Shown one piece after another: positions 7,426-16,374 of a DNA stretch of 64,000 nucleotides. A program made the position numbers and the translations under genes. The notes below the pieces were generated by a model. The model ran no database searches and was not told the origin of the DNA. It saw only the letters and a list, made by a program, of their open reading frames with translations. The stretch comes from GCA-2733415 sp049614485 (lineage in GTDB: Bacteria > Bacteroidota > Bacteroidia > Flavobacteriales > Flavobacteriaceae): NCBI GenBank assembly GCA_049614485.1, contig JBMZDR010000002.1, positions 62,001-126,000 on the forward strand, given 5' to 3'. The number at the start of each line of letters is the position of its first letter. Position 1 is the stretch's first letter.

Positions 7426-9323
7426 TGAGAAACACTCCACTTGACATATTAAAACAATATTGGGATCATCATCAATTCAGGCCACTACAAGAAGACATCA
7501 TTACTAATGTTATAGCAAAAAAAGATAGTTTTGTATTACTTCCCACAGGAGGCGGAAAATCTGTTTGCTATCAAATTCCTGCCCTGTACATGGATGGTGT
7601 GTGCTTAGTCATATCACCATTAATTGCTTTAATGAAAGATCAAGTACAGAATTTAACTAAAAAAGGGATTAAAGCGATTGCTTTAGACAGCTCATTAAGC
7701 TTTCATGATTTAGACAGAGAATTAACCAACTGCCTCTACGGCAATTACAAATTCATGTATTTATCTCCTGAGCGCTTACAGTCTGACTTAGTGCTTGAGC
7801 GTTTAAAAAATATTAATATTAATTTAATTGCTGTTGATGAAGCCCACTGTATTTCACAATGGGGAAATGATTTTAGGCCTGCCTATAACAATATCCAAAA
7901 AATTAAAGAACTACTTCCCAACACACCAACAATTGCACTTACAGGAAGTGCTAAACCTACAGTTGTAGAAGATATTATAAAAAACCTACAACTAAACACA
8001 CCTGCCGTTTTTAAAAGCTCATTTAAAAGAGACAACCTTGCTTATATGGTTTTTGAAACTGATGACAAACAAGGTAAATTATTAAAGATTCTAGAAAAGA
8101 ATCCGCAACCTTCAATAATTTATGTCCGCAACAGAAAGCAAACCAAACAGCTCACAGATTATTTAAGTGAACTTGGCATACAGGCCACCTATTATCATGG
8201 CGGATTAACTGCTAAAGAAAAAAACAATCATTTTAAATTATGGCTTAGCAACAATGCCAAAGTAATGGTAGCTACAAACGCCTTTGGTATGGGAATAGAC
8301 AAACCAGATGTAAAAACTGTTATTCATTTATCACCAACTGAAAATTTAGAAAATTATTACCAAGAAGCTGGAAGAGCTGGAAGAAATGGCAATAAAGCAT
8401 TTGCTATTATCTTAAATAACAAAAGCGATATTGCGGCACTAGAAAACCAAATAACCCATACTCTACCTGAAGTTTCTGATTTAAAATTTGTTTATAAGAA
8501 GCTCTGTAGTTATTTAGGTATAGCCTATCAAGAAGGCGAACACATTACTTATGATTTTAACATTTATGAATTTTGTAAACACTACCAATTAAACATTACA
8601 AAAACAATAAATGCAATTACTTTTCTTGACAGACAAGCAGTTTTAAGGTTTTCTAAAGAGTTTAAAAACAAAACCACATTACAATTTTTAGTTGATAATT
8701 TTAACTTAATTCAATATATCAGCACCCATAAACACCATAATACAATATTAAATTTTATTTTAAGACGGTATGGTGGCGCTTTTGAAAGCACACTAACTAT
8801 TGATTTAAATTTAATAGCCACACAACTAAAGACAACAAAATCTGCTATTAAAGACCAGCTTTTATCTATTGAAAAAAACAACATTATCAAATTACAATTA
8901 TTTGATTCTGATATTAACATTACTTTATTAGAACCTCGCGAAGACGACAGGACAATAAGTAGGGTTTCTAAATTTTTAGTGCAACAGAATAACTTAAAAA
9001 AAGAACAATTTCAGGCTGTCACAAATTATATTCAAACAACAACAAAATGTAAAGAACAGCAATTGCTTGACTATTTCGGGGAATCATCTCTTGAAAACTG
9101 TGGCATCTGTTCATTTTGCATTTCAGAAAAAATTATAAAAAAAGAGACCGCTTTAAGTCTTCAAGAACAAATCATCACGCTTTTAAAAAACTCCACATTA
9201 AGCTCATCGGAATTATTAAATAAACTACAGTGCCCCCCTAATGAGTTGTTAAACCTTTTAAGAAACTTAGTTGACCAATCTAAAATAGAATTATTACCCA
9301 ACAACAAATACAAGGTTACATGA
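7425..9323 (+). CDS. recQ: RecQ-family ATP-dependent DNA helicase
   Basis: This is a 632-aa 3'-5' superfamily 2 helicase. Q motif FRPLQEDII, Walker A LPTGGGKSVCYQIPA, DEAH box VDEAHCISQWGNDFRPAY, helicase C motifs (ATNAFGMGIDKPDVKTVIH, YYQEAGRAGRNG) and a C-terminal zinc cluster (ENCGICSFC) are all visible. The C-terminus has an RQC-like region and a short tail without a clear HRDC domain, as in the shorter RecQ of Flavobacteria. The start at 7425 is preferred over the earlier in-frame start inside the ATPase gene. It overlaps the next gene by 4 bp (ATGA). Confidence 0.93.
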   Translation: MRNTPLDILKQYWDHHQFRPLQEDIITNVIAKKDSFVLLPTGGGKSVCYQIPALYMDGVCLVISPLIALMKDQVQNLTKKGIKAIALDSSLSFHDLDRELTNCLYGNYKFMYLSPERLQSDLVLERLKNININLIAVDEAHCISQWGNDFRPAYNNIQKIKELLPNTPTIALTGSAKPTVVEDIIKNLQLNTPAVFKSSFKRDNLAYMVFETDDKQGKLLKILEKNPQPSIIYVRNRKQTKQLTDYLSELGIQATYYHGGLTAKEKNNHFKLWLSNNAKVMVATNAFGMGIDKPDVKTVIHLSPTENLENYYQEAGRAGRNGNKAFAIILNNKSDIAALENQITHTLPEVSDLKFVYKKLCSYLGIAYQEGEHITYDFNIYEFCKHYQLNITKTINAITFLDRQAVLRFSKEFKNKTTLQFLVDNFNLIQYISTHKHHNTILNFILRRYGGAFESTLTIDLNLIATQLKTTKSAIKDQLLSIEKNNIIKLQLFDSDINITLLEPREDDRTISRVSKFLVQQNNLKKEQFQAVTNYIQTTTKCKEQQLLDYFGESSLENCGICSFCISEKIIKKETALSLQEQIITLLKNSTLSSSELLNKLQCPPNELLNLLRNLVDQSKIELLPNNKYKVT

Positions 9324-9835
9324 TTCAAATTGTAAAAGCAGATGTTTCTCATGCAAAATTATTATCAACTATTGGTGAACGAACTTTTCTAGATGCACAT
9401 AGCCATAGTGCTCCTGAAGCTGACATTAAAACTTACATCGCCAAAACTTATGCTATTGAAACCGTCGTAAAAGAATTATTGCAACCTGAAAACGTTTATC
9501 ATATTCTATATTACAACAATACTTTAGCTGGTTACTCTAAAATTGTATGTCACTCACCAAATGACCATATTTCGTCATTAAACCTCACCAAACTAGACCG
9601 TATTTATTTTTTAAAAGAATTTCACGGTTTAGGCTTAGCTAAAACACTATTAAATTTCAATATTAATCTATCAAAAAAACACCAACAAAAAGGGATGTGG
9701 TTAGCTGTTTGGGTTGACAATTTTCGAGCTGTAAATTTCTACAAAAAATTGGGTTTTACAACTGTAGGTGAGTATCACTTTAGAATTTCTAAGACACACA
9801 CAAACCCAAATCACGTGATGTATTTAGAATATTAA
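9320..9835 (+). CDS. GNAT family N-acetyltransferase
   Basis: This 171-aa protein has the GNAT acetyl-CoA fold: LDRIYFLKEFHGLGLAKTLL is the pyrophosphate-binding motif A region and WVDNFRAVNFYKKLGFTTVGEY is motif B. The substrate cannot be read from sequence. It overlaps recQ by 4 bp (ATGA) and is the last gene of the ATPase-recQ-GNAT run; its final codons form the first arm of the terminator at 9808-9851. Confidence 0.85.
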   Translation: MIQIVKADVSHAKLLSTIGERTFLDAHSHSAPEADIKTYIAKTYAIETVVKELLQPENVYHILYYNNTLAGYSKIVCHSPNDHISSLNLTKLDRIYFLKEFHGLGLAKTLLNFNINLSKKHQQKGMWLAVWVDNFRAVNFYKKLGFTTVGEYHFRISKTHTNPNHVMYLEY

Positions 9836-9851
9836 ACACATCACGTGATTT
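9808..9851 (+). terminator. Terminator overlapping the GNAT stop codon
   Basis: Fourteen-base arms (AAATCACGTGATGT / ACATCACGTGATTT) pair across 16 bases and are followed by CTATTTTTT. The first arm lies within the coding region. Each arm also contains the palindrome ATCACGTGAT. Confidence 0.7.
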
Positions 9852-9871
9852 CTATTTTTTATCTATTACTG

Positions 9872-11371
9872 CTAGAAATTGTAAGTGAAAGACGCCGTAA
9901 CATACGTTTTACGTTGTTCTACTCCTGCTCTATTAGTTAAACCAGAATTGTATAATTGATGGCTGGTATCTTGATTAGACTGGTTGTAGGCCATATCAAA
10001 TTTTGACCTCCCAAAATTATAACCAAATCCTAACGAATAACCTGTTAAATCATCCATAATATTTTTGTTTTTATACGGACTTTCTTCAAAACGATACCCC
10101 GCTCTTAAACTCCACTTTTCAATTCTATATTCACCACCTAAATTAATTGAAGATGCCCCAACAAGACTATTACCAATCTCTGCATTAACATCCTGAAAAC
10201 TAGTATTAGGCTTCATTTTCATATTATTATAGTCTTGATAATTATAATCTAAACTCAGTAAACCTTGTTTACCAAACACAAATGCTGCACTACCTGTTAA
10301 TTTTAAAGGGGTACGCAATTTATAATCTTCGAAAATATTAATTTGATTCCCATCTATATATCCAATATCTGCATCAGCTAAGTTTGAGTTAATACGTTGA
10401 GATAATTCATCCGTTAACACGTACCAAGTTGGCGATTGAAATGAAGCCCCTAAACGGACTACTTTACCTAATTTACCAATAGCCCCTAATTGCATAGAAA
10501 AACCACCACCAGATGTTCTCAAATAATTATCAAACACTACATATTCTAGTGCTGAAGCAGTATCATAACCTGACTCTTCAATTCTTGAATTACGCTGAAC
10601 ATCTACAAAATGACCATTTAAAGCCAGCCCTAAATACAACACGTCTTTATATTGAGTTGACGTATTAAAATTAAATTTCGAATTAGAACCTGAGCTACTA
10701 TAAAAATAATCTTGATGAACTGTTGAGTAAGCGCCATTTCCAACATACATGGTGTTAAGCGGATCCGTATCATCTACAGGATTAATAACCCCACCATAAT
10801 AACCTAAAAAAGCTTGTTGGTAATTATAGCCATAATTAGCTCCAATATCTAAATAAGCATCTTCTAAATACTCACCAGATAACGCTTGAATATCTTGAAA
10901 AGCCAACCCATTTGCATGACTTAAAAAATAAGAATCTATAGATGTATTACTATTTCCTGAAATAAAATACTCTTGATCAAAGTTTTGAGTTTGTTGGTAA
11001 TTAATAGCAAACACAAATTTATTCCACTCAGAATTTTCTTTTGTATTATTTAACACAAGTGCTCCTCCCAGTTGATTAATTACCAAGTCGGAAAATGTAG
11101 AGCCTGTTTGAGTACCAAAATAATTGGCGTCATTTTGGGTGTTAGAAAATAATAACGACCCTGAAATTAATGAATTTTTAAATACAGCACTACTTGCTGG
11201 GTTATTATTAATTGCCGACAAATCACCTCCAAGTGCACCAAATGCACCACTCATAGCACTGTATCGTGCAGAACCTTGGCCGTTTGAACCACTAAACAAT
11301 AATGCGTCGTTTATATTTTGAGAAAACCCAACTGTAGATATCACTCCTATAATAAGTAAAACTCGTTTCAT
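9872..11371 (-). CDS. OmpP1/FadL-type outer-membrane protein
   Basis: This is a 499-aa beta-barrel protein. Signal peptide MKRVLLIIGVISTVGFSQ is followed by NINDALLFSGSNGQGSARYSAMSGAFGALGGDLSAINNNPAS, the N-terminal plug signature of FadL-like transporters of Bacteroidota. The C-terminus ends in aromatic-rich strands (KTYVTASFTYNF). FadL proteins move hydrophobic compounds across the outer membrane; the substrate here is unknown. The start at 11371 is chosen because the longer frame runs into the terminator at 11396-11429. It lies downstream of the repeat-rich lipoprotein gene, separated by that terminator. Confidence 0.88.
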   Translation of the reverse strand: MKRVLLIIGVISTVGFSQNINDALLFSGSNGQGSARYSAMSGAFGALGGDLSAINNNPASSAVFKNSLISGSLLFSNTQNDANYFGTQTGSTFSDLVINQLGGALVLNNTKENSEWNKFVFAINYQQTQNFDQEYFISGNSNTSIDSYFLSHANGLAFQDIQALSGEYLEDAYLDIGANYGYNYQQAFLGYYGGVINPVDDTDPLNTMYVGNGAYSTVHQDYFYSSSGSNSKFNFNTSTQYKDVLYLGLALNGHFVDVQRNSRIEESGYDTASALEYVVFDNYLRTSGGGFSMQLGAIGKLGKVVRLGASFQSPTWYVLTDELSQRINSNLADADIGYIDGNQINIFEDYKLRTPLKLTGSAAFVFGKQGLLSLDYNYQDYNNMKMKPNTSFQDVNAEIGNSLVGASSINLGGEYRIEKWSLRAGYRFEESPYKNKNIMDDLTGYSLGFGYNFGRSKFDMAYNQSNQDTSHQLYNSGLTNRAGVEQRKTYVTASFTYNF

Positions 11372-11395
11372 ACTTGTATATTTTTTAATAAAAAA

Positions 11396-11429
11396 AAATA
11401 GCACTACTAATAATTCAGTAGAGCTATTT
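11396..11429 (-). terminator. Terminator after the repeat-rich lipoprotein gene
   Basis: The stem AAATAGCACTACT / AGTAGAGCTATTT has one mismatch and, on the minus strand, is followed by a long T run. Confidence 0.8.
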
Positions 11430-11445
11430 TTATTTAATGTTATAA

Positions 11446-12429
11446 TTATGCTCTTCCCCTTCTACTTGAAAAACTTCTCGAACTAGAACGAGGTGTTGAG
11501 CGTGGGGTACTTCTTGGCGCAACAGAACGTGGTGCTGATCTTGGCGTGCTTCTTGGCGCAACAGAACGAGGCGCAGACCTTGGCGTGCTTCTTGGTCTTA
11601 CCGAACGTGGCGCAGACCTAGGTGTACTTCTTGGCGTACTTCTTGGTGTTACCGAACGAGGTGTTGAGCGCGGTGTACTTCTTGGCGCAACAGAACGTGG
11701 TCTTGTTCCTCGTGGTGTTACTGAACGTGGTGTTGTTCCTCGTGGCGACACTGAACGAGGTGTTATCCCTCTACGTGTCATCGTCCCTCTTCTATTAGAG
11801 TTACGTCCAGAATAATAATTAGAGGCATATCCTCTTCGTCGTGGTCCATTTACATAAGCATAATTTCGGCGTCCGTAGTACCCATAGTTATTGTAATAGT
11901 ATGGATGACCATAATATCCGTAGTTATTATAATATGATCCCCATCCCCATGATAAACCACAAAACGGCCAAGCATTATAATAATTATTCCAACCACCGTA
12001 GTAATTATTCCAACCACCGTAATAATAACCACCCCAATTGTTATAAGGTCTGTAAAATGAGTTATAGTATGGTTGTGTATTATACACATTAACCGTTACA
12101 TTGTCTCCTGCATCTTCCCATGCAGCGTAACTTTCTCTTGCAACTTCAGCATCTTGTTCAACAACTTCCTGAGAGCTGTAATTATCAACATCCGTAAATA
12201 TTTCGTCTTCAACAATTTCACCATAATCTGTAACAGTTCTTCCAAAATACTCTTCATAATACTTACTGTTTTCAGAGTTTGGTTTTTCTACAACTACTAC
12301 AGTTCTTTTTTGAGGTGCTTCTGAACTATATATACCATCATCTTCATATGTAGCAGCCTGATAACTCCCGCATGACACTAGTAAAATACTCGTTAAACCA
12401 CTAAAAAACAGTAACGCTTTATTCTTCAT
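11446..12429 (-). CDS. Lipoprotein with Tyr/Asn/Gly-rich middle and Arg-Ser-Thr-Pro repeat tail
   Basis: This is a 327-aa protein of unknown function. The start at 12429 gives a lipoprotein signal (MKNKALLFFSGLTSILLVSC, lipobox LVSC with Cys20). Residues of roughly 30-120 are acidic. A Tyr, Asn, Trp and Gly-rich part follows, with a repeated YYGGWNN motif. The last 110 or so residues are nearly pure Arg, Ser, Thr, Pro and Ala in units such as TPRS, APRS and VAPRSTPRS. The tail is very basic and probably disordered; binding to a polyanion such as surface polysaccharide or DNA is a guess. The DNA in the tail is a tandem-repeat array (see repeat entry). Confidence 0.8.
   Translation of the reverse strand: MKNKALLFFSGLTSILLVSCGSYQAATYEDDGIYSSEAPQKRTVVVVEKPNSENSKYYEEYFGRTVTDYGEIVEDEIFTDVDNYSSQEVVEQDAEVARESYAAWEDAGDNVTVNVYNTQPYYNSFYRPYNNWGGYYYGGWNNYYGGWNNYYNAWPFCGLSWGWGSYYNNYGYYGHPYYYNNYGYYGRRNYAYVNGPRRRGYASNYYSGRNSNRRGTMTRRGITPRSVSPRGTTPRSVTPRGTRPRSVAPRSTPRSTPRSVTPRSTPRSTPRSAPRSVRPRSTPRSAPRSVAPRSTPRSAPRSVAPRSTPRSTPRSSSRSFSSRRGRA
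11475..11790 (-). repeat. Degenerate tandem repeat array encoding Arg-Ser-Thr/Ala-Pro units
   Basis: On the plus strand, blocks such as GGCGTGCTTCTTGGCGC and CGAGGTGTT recur with small changes, giving 12-bp codon units (three or four residues) and a higher-order period of about 36 to 48 bp. The array lies inside the lipoprotein gene and is a likely site of length variation by slippage. Confidence 0.75.
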
Positions 12430-12548
12430 TTGATAAATATCTTTCATATCTCTTTAAATTAAATTGTTGAACCTTATAAAAATAGTTAATTTTGCTGAAA
12501 CTATTTTATATTTAACATTATCACAATTTTTGTGCCAAAATACAGTAT

Positions 12549-14033
12549 ATGAGTAAGAAACTACCTAAAAGAAGTGAAGATTTTTCACTTTGGTATAACG
12601 AGTTAGTAAAGAATGCAGGCTTAGCAGACAACTCTGGAGTTAGAGGTTGTATGGTTATTAAGCCATACGGCTTTGCTATTTGGGAACTAATGAAAGAGCA
12701 ATTAGATAAAATGTTTAAAGAAACAGGACATCAAAATGCCTATTTCCCAATTTTTGTACCGAAAAGTTTATTTGAAGCAGAAGAAAAAAATGCAGAAGGC
12801 TTTGCTAAAGAGTGCGCTGTAGTTACTCATTACCGCTTAAAAACAGATCCTGAAGACAAAAGCAAATTAATTGTAGACCCTGAAGCCAAGCTAGAAGAAG
12901 AGCTTATTGTTAGACCAACGTCTGAAGCTATTATATGGAATACCTATAAAGGATGGATTCAATCGTATAGAGATTTACCATTGCTAATTAATCAATGGGC
13001 TAATGTTGTGCGTTGGGAAATGCGTACCCGTTTATTTTTAAGAACTAGTGAATTTTTATGGCAAGAAGGCCATACAGCTCACGCCACAAAACAAGAAGCT
13101 GTTGCAGAAGCAAAACAGATGCACGATGTGTACTCACAATTTGCTCAAGACTGGATGGCAATGCCTGTTATAAAAGGATTTAAAAGTGATAGCGAGCGTT
13201 TTGCAGGTGCAGATGACACCTTTACTATTGAAGCTTTAATGCAAGACGGTAAGGCACTGCAAGCAGGAACTTCTCACTTTTTAGGGCAAAACTTTGCCAA
13301 AGCTTTTGATGTTGAGTTTCAAACTGCTGAGGGAGGAAAAGAACATGTTTGGGCAACTAGTTGGGGCGTTTCTACACGACTTATTGGTGGACTAATCATG
13401 ACGCACTCTGATGACGAAGGTTTAGTATTACCACCTAAATTAGCACCCTATCAGGTTGTTATTATTCCATTTTTAAATAAAAAGAAGGAGGAACAAAATG
13501 AACTTCTGATTGCCAAATCAAATGAAATAAAAGCAGAGTTAGCAAAATTCGGAATAAGAGTTCAGATAGATACAGATGTCACAAAACGTCCGGGATTCAA
13601 GTTTGCAGAATACGAATTGAAAGGATATCCTGTAAGAATGGTTGTTGGCCCAAGAGACTTAGAAAACAATCAAGTTGAAATTGCACGTAGAGATACGAAA
13701 GAAAAATCATTGCAAAACATCGACGGAATTGGCGCTACAATAAATGAATTGCTGAATACCATACAAACCGAATTATTTAACAAAGCTGAGAGCTATAGAG
13801 ACACCCACACAACGGAAGTCTCTACATTTGAAGAATTTAAGGCTGTTTTAGAAACTAAAGGCGGATTTATCTCTGCGCATTGGGATGGCACAGAAGAAAC
13901 AGAAGGACAAATAAAAGACCTTACAAAAGCTACAATTAGATGTATTCCTTTAGACGCTGAAAATGAGGCTGGAACATGTGTGTTTTCTGGAAAACCGTCG
14001 CAAAAAAGAGTCTTGTTTGCAAAGGCATATTAA
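12549..14033 (+). CDS. proS: Prolyl-tRNA synthetase (short type without editing insertion)
   Basis: This class II aminoacyl-tRNA synthetase charges tRNA-Pro. At 494 aa it is the archaeal/eukaryal-type ProRS (ProS type 3), with no INS editing domain between motifs 2 and 3. Visible blocks are VRPTSEAIIWNTYKGWIQSYRDLP, motif 2 (RTSEFLWQEGHTAH), motif 3 region (TSWGVSTRLIGGLIMTH), the anticodon-binding domain from about residue 300 and the characteristic C-terminal extension ending RVLFAKAY. It is followed by two tRNA-Glu genes and rpsT, forming a translation cluster. Confidence 0.96.
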   Translation: MSKKLPKRSEDFSLWYNELVKNAGLADNSGVRGCMVIKPYGFAIWELMKEQLDKMFKETGHQNAYFPIFVPKSLFEAEEKNAEGFAKECAVVTHYRLKTDPEDKSKLIVDPEAKLEEELIVRPTSEAIIWNTYKGWIQSYRDLPLLINQWANVVRWEMRTRLFLRTSEFLWQEGHTAHATKQEAVAEAKQMHDVYSQFAQDWMAMPVIKGFKSDSERFAGADDTFTIEALMQDGKALQAGTSHFLGQNFAKAFDVEFQTAEGGKEHVWATSWGVSTRLIGGLIMTHSDDEGLVLPPKLAPYQVVIIPFLNKKKEEQNELLIAKSNEIKAELAKFGIRVQIDTDVTKRPGFKFAEYELKGYPVRMVVGPRDLENNQVEIARRDTKEKSLQNIDGIGATINELLNTIQTELFNKAESYRDTHTTEVSTFEEFKAVLETKGGFISAHWDGTEETEGQIKDLTKATIRCIPLDAENEAGTCVFSGKPSQKRVLFAKAY

Positions 14034-14082
14034 AAATTTTAAAAAAAAATTGATTGTTTATTGCAATAGTCAAAAATAGTTG

Positions 14083-14090
14083 TATTTTTG
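14083..14090 (+). promoter_or_regulatory. Promoter (-33 TTG at 14061, -7 TATTTTTG) of the tRNA-Glu pair
   Basis: TATTTTTG fits TAnnTTTG exactly. A TTG at 14061-14063 lies 19 bp upstream, the usual spacing in Bacteroidota. The first tRNA starts 21 bp after the element. This is the clearest complete promoter in the window. Confidence 0.75.
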
Positions 14091-14111
14091 CACCCGCAAT
14101 TACAAACAATT

Positions 14112-14183
14112 GGCCCGTTCGTCTAGTGGTTAGGACGCTAGGTTTTCATCCTAGAAACAGGAGTTCGATTCTCCTACGGGCTA
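14112..14183 (+). tRNA. tRNA-Glu (TTC), copy 1
   Basis: This 72-nt gene has a GGCCCGT/ACGGGCT acceptor stem (one G:T pair), a D-arm with AGTGGTTAGGAC, an anticodon loop TTTTCAT with anticodon TTC, and a T-arm AGGAGTTCGATTCTCCT. The discriminator is A and CCA is not encoded. Confidence 0.97.
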
Positions 14184-14228
14184 CAAAATTTGAGTAGCAA
14201 ACTGCCACACAAATTAACAACAATTATT

Positions 14229-14300
14229 GGCCCGTTCGTCTAGTGGTTAGGACGCTAGGTTTTCATCCTAGAAACAGGAGTTCGATTCTCCTACGGGCTA
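14229..14300 (+). tRNA. tRNA-Glu (TTC), copy 2
   Basis: It is identical base for base to the copy at 14112 and lies 45 bp after it, so the pair is a recent or gene-converted tandem duplication. It is probably co-transcribed with copy 1 from the promoter at 14083, possibly through to rpsT 30 bp downstream. Confidence 0.97.
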
Positions 14301-14330
14301 CTTTTTTATTTTAAAAAAAACAGAGATACA

Positions 14331-14582
14331 ATGGCAAATCACAAGTCAGCATTAAAAAGAATAAGAAGTAACGAAGCTAAAAGGTTACGTAACAGATATC
14401 AACATAAAACTACTCGTAACGCAATTAAAGCTTTACGTGAGTTAACAGACAAAGCAGAAGCTGAAAAAGCATACCCTGGTATTGTTTCTATGCTTGATAA
14501 AATTGCTAAAAACAACATTATTCACAAGAATAAAGCTGCTAACTTAAAGTCTAGCTTATCTAAATTTGTTGCTTCTTTATAA
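14331..14582 (+). CDS. rpsT: 30S ribosomal protein S20
   Basis: This 83-aa basic helical protein binds 16S rRNA during early 30S assembly. MANHKSALKRIRSNEAKRLRNRYQHKTTRNAIK is the S20 N-terminal signature, and IIHKNKAANLKSSLSKFVASL the C-terminal one. It starts only 30 bp after the second tRNA-Glu and may share its transcript. Confidence 0.98.
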   Translation: MANHKSALKRIRSNEAKRLRNRYQHKTTRNAIKALRELTDKAEAEKAYPGIVSMLDKIAKNNIIHKNKAANLKSSLSKFVASL

Positions 14583-14609
14583 GCTATAAATTTTCTTGTA
14601 AAACATAGT

Positions 14610-14638
14610 AGTCCTAATCTTTTATAAAGGTTAGGACT
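14610..14638 (+). terminator. Terminator after rpsT
   Basis: The stem AGTCCTAATCTTT / AAAGGTTAGGACT has one G:T pair and a TATA-type loop; the stem runs into TTTTACG. Confidence 0.8.
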
Positions 14639-14718
14639 TTTACGTTTTATCACTACATTTTTAAGATAATCTTTACGTAAAATAACACGCGTAAACAAGA
14701 CTCTTAAATGAAGACACA

Positions 14719-14752
14719 AAAAAACCTCTTGGAAGTACTCAAGAGGTTTTTT
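14719..14752. terminator. Terminator after rho (bidirectional form)
   Basis: The stem AAAACCTCTTG / CAAGAGGTTTT has a GAAGTACT loop and A and T runs on either side. It lies 20 bp past the rho stop on the minus strand. Confidence 0.85.
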
Positions 14753-14772
14753 GTATTTATAAAATTAAACTT

Positions 14773-16374
14773 CTAACTATTCATAGAAATTAAAAATTCA
14801 TCATTATTTTTAGTCATCTTAATTCTATCACTCACAAATTCCATTGCCTCAATAGGATTCATATCTGTTAAATACTTTCGCATTACCCACATACGCTTAA
14901 TTGTTGAATCATCAAGTAACAAGTCATCCCTACGCGTACTAGATGATATTAAATCAATTGCCGGGAATATTCTTCTGTTTGCAATACGTCTATCTAATTG
15001 CAGCTCCATGTTTCCAGTTCCTTTAAACTCTTCAAAGATGACTTCGTCCATTTTAGAACCTGTATCTGTTAAAGCAGTACCAATAATTGACAACGACCCT
15101 CCGTTTTCAATATTTCTTGCCGCCCCAAAGAATCGTTTTGGTTTATGCAAAGCATTAGAATCTACACCACCACTTAATATTTTACCAGAAGCTGGCTGAA
15201 CAGTATTATATGCTCTTGCTAGACGTGTAATAGAATCTAATAAAATTACAACATCATGACCACACTCTACCAAACGTTTAGCTTTTTCCAACACTAAATT
15301 CGCTATTTTAACATGCTCATGCGCTTCTTTATCAAATGTAGACGCTACAACCTCTCCCCTAACATTACGTTGCATATCTGTAACTTCTTCAGGACGCTCA
15401 TCAATTAACAATACTATTTGGTATACTTCTGGGTGATTTGCAGCAATTGCGTTTGCTAAATCTTTCAACAACATGGTTTTACCTGTTTTTGGCTGTGACA
15501 CAATCATAGCTCTTTGCCCTTTACCAATTGGCGCAAACAAATCCATAATACGTGTTGACACTGTACTTTGCTTTTCCCCTAATTTAAACTTTTCTTGAGG
15601 AAACAACGGCGTTAAATGCTCAAAAGACACACGGTCTCTAACCACGTTTGGTGCCAAACCATTTATTTTACTCACTTTAATTAGTGGAAAATATTTTTCA
15701 CCTTCTTTAGGAGGTCTTACATGTCCTAAAACAGTATCTCCAGTTTTTAAACCAAACAACCTTATTTGTGATTGTGACACATAGATATCATCTGGAGAGG
15801 ATAAGTAATTATAATCTGAAGATCTTAAAAACCCGTAACCATCTTGCATAATATCTAAAACTCCTTCACTTTCAATAATAGCATCAAATTCAAAATCAGG
15901 TTCTTTGTAACGGTTGCGCAGATCCTTATTACCGTCTTTTCCTTTACGTTGATTTTTATGCTGTGGCTTTTTGTGTTCTCTTTGCTCTTGATGTTTATGC
16001 TGAGGTTTTTTACGCTCTCTTTGCTCTTGCTTAGGTTTTTCAACAGCCTTTACGTCGTTACTAACCGGAGCTGTAGTTTCAGAAGCATCCGCTTTCTTCT
16101 CTACAGGAGCTTTATCATTTCTTACCGCTTTAACACGCTGTACTCTTTCACGTTTTGGCTTAGCCACTTCCTTTTCTACAGCCTGAGGTTTTGCTTTAGG
16201 AACAGCACTTGGTTTAGCGTCATTAGACACCGCAGAAGCCTCAGCTTGAACGTCTAATATTTTATATACCAAATCAAGTTTTTTTAAAGTTCTAAATTTA
16301 GGAACCTGAAGCGCTTTAGCTATTTCTTGTAAGTCTGCTAACTTTTTTTCTTTTAATTGTGAAATTTCAAACAT
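14773..16374 (-). CDS. rho: Transcription termination factor Rho (with long basic insertion)
   Basis: This hexameric RNA helicase ends transcription. The 533 aa are: Rho N-terminal helical domain (MFEISQLKEKKLADLQEIAKALQVPKFRTLKK), then a low-complexity insertion of about 105 residues (roughly 48-155) rich in Lys, Glu, Gln, Arg and His, then the RNA-binding cold-shock domain (GVLDIMQDGYGFLRSSDYNYLSSPDDIYVS) and the ATPase core with Walker A SQPKTGKTMLL and an intact Q/R-loop region (GGVDSNALHKPKRFFGAARNIENGGSLS). E. coli Rho is 419 aa; the insertion explains the difference and is typical of the phylum. The insertion repeats HKHQEQREHKKPQHKNQ-type units. Confidence 0.97.
   Translation of the reverse strand: MFEISQLKEKKLADLQEIAKALQVPKFRTLKKLDLVYKILDVQAEASAVSNDAKPSAVPKAKPQAVEKEVAKPKRERVQRVKAVRNDKAPVEKKADASETTAPVSNDVKAVEKPKQEQRERKKPQHKHQEQREHKKPQHKNQRKGKDGNKDLRNRYKEPDFEFDAIIESEGVLDIMQDGYGFLRSSDYNYLSSPDDIYVSQSQIRLFGLKTGDTVLGHVRPPKEGEKYFPLIKVSKINGLAPNVVRDRVSFEHLTPLFPQEKFKLGEKQSTVSTRIMDLFAPIGKGQRAMIVSQPKTGKTMLLKDLANAIAANHPEVYQIVLLIDERPEEVTDMQRNVRGEVVASTFDKEAHEHVKIANLVLEKAKRLVECGHDVVILLDSITRLARAYNTVQPASGKILSGGVDSNALHKPKRFFGAARNIENGGSLSIIGTALTDTGSKMDEVIFEEFKGTGNMELQLDRRIANRRIFPAIDLISSSTRRDDLLLDDSTIKRMWVMRKYLTDMNPIEAMEFVSDRIKMTKNNDEFLISMNS

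Noticed and set aside
11546..11815. Open frame on the plus strand inside the repeat-rich lipoprotein gene (Gly/Val/Leu/Arg repeats)
   Set aside because: It is the antisense reading of the Arg-Ser-Thr-Pro repeat array; repeats keep all frames open. No promoter, and the minus-strand frame has a lipobox signal peptide.
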